From an uncultured Erysipelotrichaceae bacterium (GTDB lineage Bacteria; Bacillota_I; Bacilli_A; RFN20; CAG-826), in the NCBI GenBank assembly GCA_947166565.1, contig CAMVEL010000003.1, forward strand, positions 79,277-130,205: a DNA stretch of 50,929 bases, in the 5' to 3' direction. Positions 46,117 to 50,929 of this stretch are shown here, piece by piece. A program made the translations under genes and the position numbers. The notes beneath the pieces were generated by a model. The model worked only from the letters and a program-made list of their open reading frames with translations. It was not told where the DNA came from and ran no database searches. How positions within the stretch are numbered: the stretch's first letter is position 1; each line of letters opens with the position of its first letter.

Positions 46117-47283
46117 TCATTCATCAAGATTCTTTAGATAACGCTTGCGCGCATACATCTTGGAATCGGCACGGGCGAAAACCTGGATGAAGGTGTTGTC
46201 GATGCTTGAATCATATACGGCAATTCCAGAGGAGACTATGACGCCATGATTCTTCTCGTTTATATCGATTTCCTTGTCGAAGTTAGCCATTATCTCCTCG
46301 CGCCTATCAAATTCCTCGCCTTCGAGGATGGCGACGAACTCATCTCCTCCAACGCGGTATATCGGGGATTTTTGGAAATGTTTCTGGATGATTTTTACCG
46401 CATTAATGATGTAGGTATCGCCCGTTTCGTGCCCGAGGGTGTCGTTGATGTATTTCAAATTGTTGAGGTCGAACATCGCGATTGCAAAAGGGGTCATGGT
46501 TCCGTTACCCATCCTCTTATCGATGGCGGATTCGATATCGACGTAAGCGTGTTTGCTGCCAACGCCAGTCATAGGGTCGACATTTATCCTTAAGCGAGCA
46601 TCGTCCAGCTCACGTTCATTATCGGTCCTTTCCTCTTGGATAACGAAGGTATGGAGGACGCATATTCCTAACAAGAAGCCAATGGAATACATCGGGAGCA
46701 GTGGGAAGACCGCCTGCAAGATAATGGCTAATGCCATGGCTAAACCGAAAGAGGCAATCGTGAAATATCTGATCCTTGGAGCCTCTTTGGCTTTGAAGGC
46801 AGTAAAGAAAGCGTATATTGCCGTAGAAATGAAAACGAGAATTTGGGTGGAAAGAATCCCATATCTGCCTTCTTTGGCTGCATAGACGCATTCAGGGCTG
46901 ACTTCGAAAAGGATTGGATAGAAAAAATTGGAAATGATGACGCCGATTTGGAGAATAAAAATCACCACGTTCGAATAGAAGATGATCCTCGGCCAAACGC
47001 CTTTGCCGCCAAGATAACGGTAAACGAAGAGGCCCCAGAAAAGAATCGACAAAGCCATCGCGACGAAATAGATCATCGTGTCTGCCCAAACGGCAGTCAC
47101 CAATTTTGCATCGTATAAGAAACCCCAAATTCCGTCGGTGATGTGATAGACGATGATGGACATTAGGAAAAAGAAATATTCCTTCTCGGCGGTAAATTTC
47201 TTTATACCCCTTTTGATGAAGATATCGATATTCACGATAAAGTGAACCAATATCGCCAGAATTCCAACAATTGAATACGCCAT
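46117..47283 (-). CDS. Membrane-bound diguanylate cyclase (GGDEF)
   Basis: 388 residues. Seven hydrophobic helices in residues 1-215 form a sensor-like membrane domain, followed by a short charged linker and a GGDEF domain (235-388): DPMTGVGSKHAY, MFDLNNLKYINDTLGHETGD and an intact active site RVGGDEF (312-316). There is no RxxD inhibitory site five residues before GGDEF. It should make cyclic di-GMP in response to an unknown signal. TATAAT/TATACT boxes lie upstream but no Shine-Dalgarno is seen. It lies between the GH53 and GH13 genes and diverges from the latter. Confidence 0.92.
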   Translation of the reverse strand: MAYSIVGILAILVHFIVNIDIFIKRGIKKFTAEKEYFFFLMSIIVYHITDGIWGFLYDAKLVTAVWADTMIYFVAMALSILFWGLFVYRYLGGKGVWPRIIFYSNVVIFILQIGVIISNFFYPILFEVSPECVYAAKEGRYGILSTQILVFISTAIYAFFTAFKAKEAPRIRYFTIASFGLAMALAIILQAVFPLLPMYSIGFLLGICVLHTFVIQEERTDNERELDDARLRINVDPMTGVGSKHAYVDIESAIDKRMGNGTMTPFAIAMFDLNNLKYINDTLGHETGDTYIINAVKIIQKHFQKSPIYRVGGDEFVAILEGEEFDRREEIMANFDKEIDINEKNHGVIVSSGIAVYDSSIDNTFIQVFARADSKMYARKRYLKNLDE

Positions 47284-47360
47284 AAATATTGTTTATGGAA
47301 TTAGTATACACATTATACACATGCGCGCTTTTTTAGTCATTTTTAAATCAACAAAAATGG

Positions 47361-47374
47361 GGAAAACGCTTCAA
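47361..47374. promoter_or_regulatory. cre-like catabolite-control site upstream of the amylase gene
   Basis: GGAAAACGCTTCAA matches 12 of 14 positions of the CcpA operator consensus TGWAARCGYTWNCW. It lies about 75 bp upstream of the amylase ATG, fitting glucose repression by a CcpA-type regulator (inference). Confidence 0.5.
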
Positions 47375-47385
47375 AGTGAAGATAT

Positions 47386-47401
47386 TTGTCTTAAAAGACA
47401 A
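47386..47401. promoter_or_regulatory. Inverted repeat in the amylase promoter region
   Basis: TTGTCTT-AA-AAGACAA, seven-base perfect arms, between the cre-like site and the start. It may be a second operator or part of the promoter. Confidence 0.35.
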
Positions 47402-47446
47402 TCCTGAATGGTGATACACTATCAAAGTCTCGATAGGAGTCTAAAT

Positions 47447-49459
47447 ATGCATAAAAAACGCTTTTTACTCGTAGCTTCGCTTTCAGCCCTTGCGACTATC
47501 GCCATTTCCTCGTGTAGCATATCGGCAAATCCGACGTCTGTTTCCCCTTCTTCTTCAACGGGCGGGGCTTCCGCCTCGGAATCGACTTCGGTGTCTTATG
47601 AAGGAGGCGATACCGTTTCTCCAAGAACCGATGTCGTTTCGGTTTCCTCTTTGCCGGCAAAGGCGAGAAATTTCTATCAACTTCTTGTTTATTCCTTCGC
47701 TGACGGAGACGGGGACGGCATAGGCGATTTCAAGGGGATAATCGACCATTTGGATTATCTTGAAGACCTCGGCATCGGAGGATTGTGGCTTAGTCCAATC
47801 CATGAAGCCAAGAGTTACCACGCATATGATGTCATCGATTATTATTCGGTGAATTCCCGTTATGAGGTAAGCGTTGATGGGAAATCATATACCTTAGACA
47901 CTTTGCTTTCCGAATGTCATAAACGCGGGATCAAAGTCATCCTCGATCTCGTTCTCAACCATTCAAGCTCATCCTGCTCTTGGTATAAGGATCACCCAGA
48001 ATGGTATTCTGGTAAGGACGCCTTTGGTGGGGACATGAAGGATTTCGATTACGATAACAAATCCTTAAGGGCGGAAATAAAAAACGTCGGAAAGTATTGG
48101 CTTGATAAGGGAGTCGATGGATTCCGCTTGGACGCCGCCAAATGGATTTATAACGAAGGCGCGGTCAACGGCAAAGCCGATGATGAGAAAAACTATGCCT
48201 GGTGGCAGGAATTCTATGAATACTGCAAAGGGGTAAAGAATGACGTCTACGTGATTCAGGAAATCCTCACAGAGCAAGATAACGACGTCATCAATTATTA
48301 CAAAACGACGATGGACGGGGATTTCGATTTCGATATCCGCCCATCAATCTATAAAGCCGCGAGAAGAGGACAGATTGGCGATTACCTAGCCCACCTTCAA
48401 ACATACCTGTTGGAAATCCATAAAATCAACCAATCCGGCATTCTCTCTAGCGTAATTTCCAACCATGACATCGGAAGATTCCAAAATTACAACAAGAGGC
48501 AAGGCATCCTTGAAGGTAAAGCTCTAGCCTTCGCTGGACTACTTAACGTCCTCGCCCCAGGCGATTCCTATGTCTATTATGGGGACGAACTAGGTATGGA
48601 TGGAACCTGTTCCAACACAAGGGAAGGGTATTATGAAGACTTGAATTTCCGTACCCCAATGCCATTCTCATCCGGCCGTACCGTTTCGGAGAAATACCTC
48701 TATTCCTCCGTTCCCGGAAAATCGATGACGACGTCCACTTATAAAAACGAAACGCCTGAGAATTCAACTTTCAAAGCCACGTATCGCAAGGCCATCCAAG
48801 CCAAAAATAGGGCACCCATGCTTTATCAATGCGAGGTAGAAGCCAAACCGGTTGAAGGAGATTCAAGCCTCGGTTTCTATCTTGCCAAAAAAGGCAATGA
48901 CCGCGTCAGCGTCCTCTTCAATGCCTCTTCATCCGAAAAGAAGATGTATGTCGATGGAGTCAAAAGCTTCCTTGGCGAGGCCGCTTTGGAAGGTTCTTGT
49001 TCGCTTAACGGCAAAGCTTTGACCATGGCCCCATATTCCGCGGCCTTGTTTGAAGGTGAGATAGCGATTTCCAACGTTTCTGGAGGATCGGAAGGAGAGG
49101 CTTCAGATCCCTCCGATGAAGGCCCGATCGAAGATGATTTTGGCCATGAGGTCAACAATGAAGTCGATGGTTCCTTAACGATTCATTGCCTTCCTCCAAG
49201 CAATTGGAAAAACGTGAATTGCTATGCATGGGTTGGCCAAAATCAGTATTTTGGTGGTTGGCCAGGAAAAGCGATGATCAAAGAAGGAAACGTCTATACG
49301 ATAACTATTCCTCATGGTGCTTCTAACATCATCTTCAGCAACGGGTCAGATCAAACCGTCAATCTCTATCGTAATAAAGAAGGCGAATATTGGTTCGCGA
49401 TCGATGAAGGAACCGGCAAATCCTTAAGCGGCGCTTGGTATTTAAGCGACCCCAGTTAA
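47447..49459 (+). CDS. Lipoprotein alpha-amylase (GH13) with C-terminal CBM26-like starch-binding module
   Basis: 671 residues from ATG 47447 (TAGGAG upstream). A lipobox ISSC (Cys23) and a Ser/Thr-rich linker anchor it outside. The GH13 barrel shows a calcium loop DGDGDGIGDF (87-96), region I ILDLVLNHS, region II GFRLDAAKW (nucleophile Asp229), region III VIQEIL (acid/base Glu272) and region IV ISNHDIGR (Asp341). After a domain C beta-sandwich and an acidic linker, the last ~85 residues (LTIHCLPPSNWKNVNCYAWVG...YFGGWPGKAM) match CBM25/26 starch-binding modules. It degrades starch or maltodextrins at the cell surface. Confidence 0.95.
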   Translation: MHKKRFLLVASLSALATIAISSCSISANPTSVSPSSSTGGASASESTSVSYEGGDTVSPRTDVVSVSSLPAKARNFYQLLVYSFADGDGDGIGDFKGIIDHLDYLEDLGIGGLWLSPIHEAKSYHAYDVIDYYSVNSRYEVSVDGKSYTLDTLLSECHKRGIKVILDLVLNHSSSSCSWYKDHPEWYSGKDAFGGDMKDFDYDNKSLRAEIKNVGKYWLDKGVDGFRLDAAKWIYNEGAVNGKADDEKNYAWWQEFYEYCKGVKNDVYVIQEILTEQDNDVINYYKTTMDGDFDFDIRPSIYKAARRGQIGDYLAHLQTYLLEIHKINQSGILSSVISNHDIGRFQNYNKRQGILEGKALAFAGLLNVLAPGDSYVYYGDELGMDGTCSNTREGYYEDLNFRTPMPFSSGRTVSEKYLYSSVPGKSMTTSTYKNETPENSTFKATYRKAIQAKNRAPMLYQCEVEAKPVEGDSSLGFYLAKKGNDRVSVLFNASSSEKKMYVDGVKSFLGEAALEGSCSLNGKALTMAPYSAALFEGEIAISNVSGGSEGEASDPSDEGPIEDDFGHEVNNEVDGSLTIHCLPPSNWKNVNCYAWVGQNQYFGGWPGKAMIKEGNVYTITIPHGASNIIFSNGSDQTVNLYRNKEGEYWFAIDEGTGKSLSGAWYLSDPS

Positions 49460-49533
49460 GAAGAAAAGGACGAGAATCCTACAAGATATGACGAAGGAAC
49501 TTTCTTTCAAGAAAGAGGCATTAAGATAGGCTT

Positions 49534-50929
49534 ATGAAAAACAAGATATTTTTACCGTTAACAATCTCAATAGCCACAATCCTAACGGCGGTTGTCGTAG
49601 CCGCGGACGTTTTATGCCTTGGGCGTTTCGACCCTCTCCTCCGCATGTACCTTGGGGCTGCCCCAGATAGCACCGCCAAAATTAACGGGGTGGACACCAA
49701 TTATTACAAACCCAAATATCAAGATGTTCCAACCCTGGTTAAAGCAGAGGAGAAATTAGTCCGTAATATCGCTAGCGAAGGAATAACCTTAATCAAAAAC
49801 GACGATAACGTTTTGCCTCTTAAAAAGGGCGACACGGTATCCCTATTTTCCGTTAGCAGCGTCGATTTCCAATATGGTGGATCGGGCTCTGGATCTTCTT
49901 CCGTTTGGCTTTCCACCACGCTTAAGGAAGGCTTGGAGAAAAACGGCCTTAAGGTCAACAAAGACCTCTATGATTTCTACGCTTCCGGTGAAGGGGCCAA
50001 GTTCCATCACGGTGCAGGAGTCATAAATTTCGGGGTCCGCGAGGATTGGTCGGTGAAAGATTGCCCTGCCAACATTATCTCCAGTAACTCAAAACTAGTT
50101 AATTCCTTCAATGGAACAACCGCGATTTTCACCTTCTCCCGCACAGGGGGAGAAGCTGGTGATCCCACAAGGGATATGGAATCCTTTGGGGGTGAAAAAG
50201 GCCGTCATTACCTCGAACCATCACAGGAAGAATTGGATATCCTCAGCTATCTGAATGAACATTTCGACAAAGTCATCGTCTTGCTTAATTGCAACAATGC
50301 CTTTGAACTAGGCTGGATGAAGGATTATCCAAACGTCAAAGCCGTTCTCCATGTTCCTGGATTAGGAAGAACCGGAACCCTAGGCCTAGGTGAGGTTCTC
50401 GTTGGAGAAAACTTAGAGGGCGAAAGTATTTCCCCAAGCGGGAAGCTCGTCGATACCTATAGCTTCGATAATTTCTCTGCCCCGTCTATCCAAAACTTCG
50501 GCGACTTCTCCTATGAAGGCGATAACTTCTTCTATAACGCCTACAACGAGGGCATATACGTTGGCTATCGTTATTACGAGACGAGATATTTCGATAAGGT
50601 GACCAACAGGGCCAACGTCGGAGATTTCGATTATGATCAAACCGTAGCTTATCCATTTGGACACGGCCTTTCCTACGCCGACTTGGAATTTGGCGATATC
50701 ACGTACACCCTCGAAGGCAAAAAACTAATAGGCAAGGTAACCGTTACCAACAATTCCGCCACCCATTCTGGCAAAGAGGTTGTCCAAGCCTATATTTCTA
50801 AACCATATACCAATTACGACGAAGAACATGGCATTGAAAAAGCGGCGGTCGAACTCGTTGGCTTTGCCAAAACAGGCAACATCGCTCCACACCAAAGCGA
50901 AGAAGTCGAAATCGCAATTGATTTGGAGA
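49534..50929 (+). CDS. Membrane-anchored GH3 glycoside hydrolase, probably domain-permuted (5' part only)
   Basis: 465 codons are visible and the frame is open at the right edge. An N-terminal hydrophobic helix (IFLPLTISIATILTAVVVAADVL) anchors it outside the cell. EEKLVRNIASEGITLIKNDDNVLPLKKGD, GEAGDPTRDMESFGGEKGRHYLEPSQEELDIL and the YPFGHGLSY motif belong to the alpha/beta sandwich and fibronectin-like domains that normally sit at the C-terminus of GH3 enzymes. Having them first implies the permuted type, with the TIM barrel to follow outside the window. Likely a beta-glucosidase or related enzyme. A weak AGATAGG precedes the ATG; 74 bp separate it from the amylase gene. Confidence 0.88.
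   Translation, partial: MKNKIFLPLTISIATILTAVVVAADVLCLGRFDPLLRMYLGAAPDSTAKINGVDTNYYKPKYQDVPTLVKAEEKLVRNIASEGITLIKNDDNVLPLKKGDTVSLFSVSSVDFQYGGSGSGSSSVWLSTTLKEGLEKNGLKVNKDLYDFYASGEGAKFHHGAGVINFGVREDWSVKDCPANIISSNSKLVNSFNGTTAIFTFSRTGGEAGDPTRDMESFGGEKGRHYLEPSQEELDILSYLNEHFDKVIVLLNCNNAFELGWMKDYPNVKAVLHVPGLGRTGTLGLGEVLVGENLEGESISPSGKLVDTYSFDNFSAPSIQNFGDFSYEGDNFFYNAYNEGIYVGYRYYETRYFDKVTNRANVGDFDYDQTVAYPFGHGLSYADLEFGDITYTLEGKKLIGKVTVTNNSATHSGKEVVQAYISKPYTNYDEEHGIEKAAVELVGFAKTGNIAPHQSEEVEIAIDLE

Overview
The window is a chromosome segment of about 45% GC from an anaerobic, Gram-positive-type bacterium. It most resembles the uncultured gut lineages at the Bacilli / Mycoplasmatota (Tenericutes) border, such as the RF39/RFN20-like groups; that placement is an inference from gene content. 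Supporting signs are a GatCAB amidotransferase, Bacillota-style ligA-pcrA, tsaE-tsaB-tsaD and ECF thiamine uptake genes, many lipoproteins with Ser/Thr-rich linkers, and an oxygen-scavenging flavodiiron protein with rubredoxin. Secreted starch and galactan hydrolases fit a gut habitat. TGA is used as a stop (for example at gatC, gatA and pcrA) and Trp is TGG, so the genetic code is standard.

Layout. 1-3.2 kb: gatC-gatA-gatB on the minus strand (gatB runs off the left edge). 3.4-3.8 kb: a TerB-like protein. 3.9-6.8 kb: a large secreted endonuclease I-type protein. 6.9-11.2 kb: pcrA-ligA. 11.4-13.4 kb: three membrane proteins. 13.5-14.0 kb: a GC-rich locus with two copies of a short hydrophobic peptide reading frame, each facing a tiny convergent RNA with its own strong promoter and terminator; it looks like a tandem type I toxin-antitoxin locus of a family I do not recognise. 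14.0-15.8 kb: asnS and two small membrane/lipoprotein genes. 15.9-18.5 kb: the t6A genes tsaE, a tsaB-rimI fusion, and tsaD. 18.5-21.7 kb: a DUF402 protein, a membrane protein and a TPP-riboswitch-controlled ThiT-like transporter with an extra N-terminal membrane domain. 21.8-22.4 kb: ung. 22.5-31.8 kb: a surface-polysaccharide cluster (three glycosyltransferases, flippase, TupA-like ATP-grasp, lipoprotein, polymerase/ligase, two small membrane proteins). 31.8-35.0 kb: flavodiiron protein and an acidic-repeat membrane protein. 35.3-37.2 kb: an ABC exporter. 37.3-38.75 kb: an approximately 1.45 kb gene-free, hairpin-dense stretch with a minus-strand promoter at one end and an intrinsic terminator at the other, read here as a giant structured non-coding RNA. 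39.0-40.2 kb: nadE and a NadM-like adenylyltransferase. 40.3-44.0 kb: a fused ABC/FtsX exporter and a lipase-like hydrolase. 44.1-50.9 kb: carbohydrate catabolism (GH53 galactanase, diguanylate cyclase, GH13 amylase with a cre-like site, partial GH3 enzyme).

Genes inside operons have good Shine-Dalgarno sequences and often overlap by 4 or 8 nt. Several first genes instead start 6-12 nt after a -10 box with no Shine-Dalgarno, which suggests leaderless mRNAs.

The two most unusual objects are the giant minus-strand RNA (37301-38752) and the tandem peptide/antisense locus (13502-14020).
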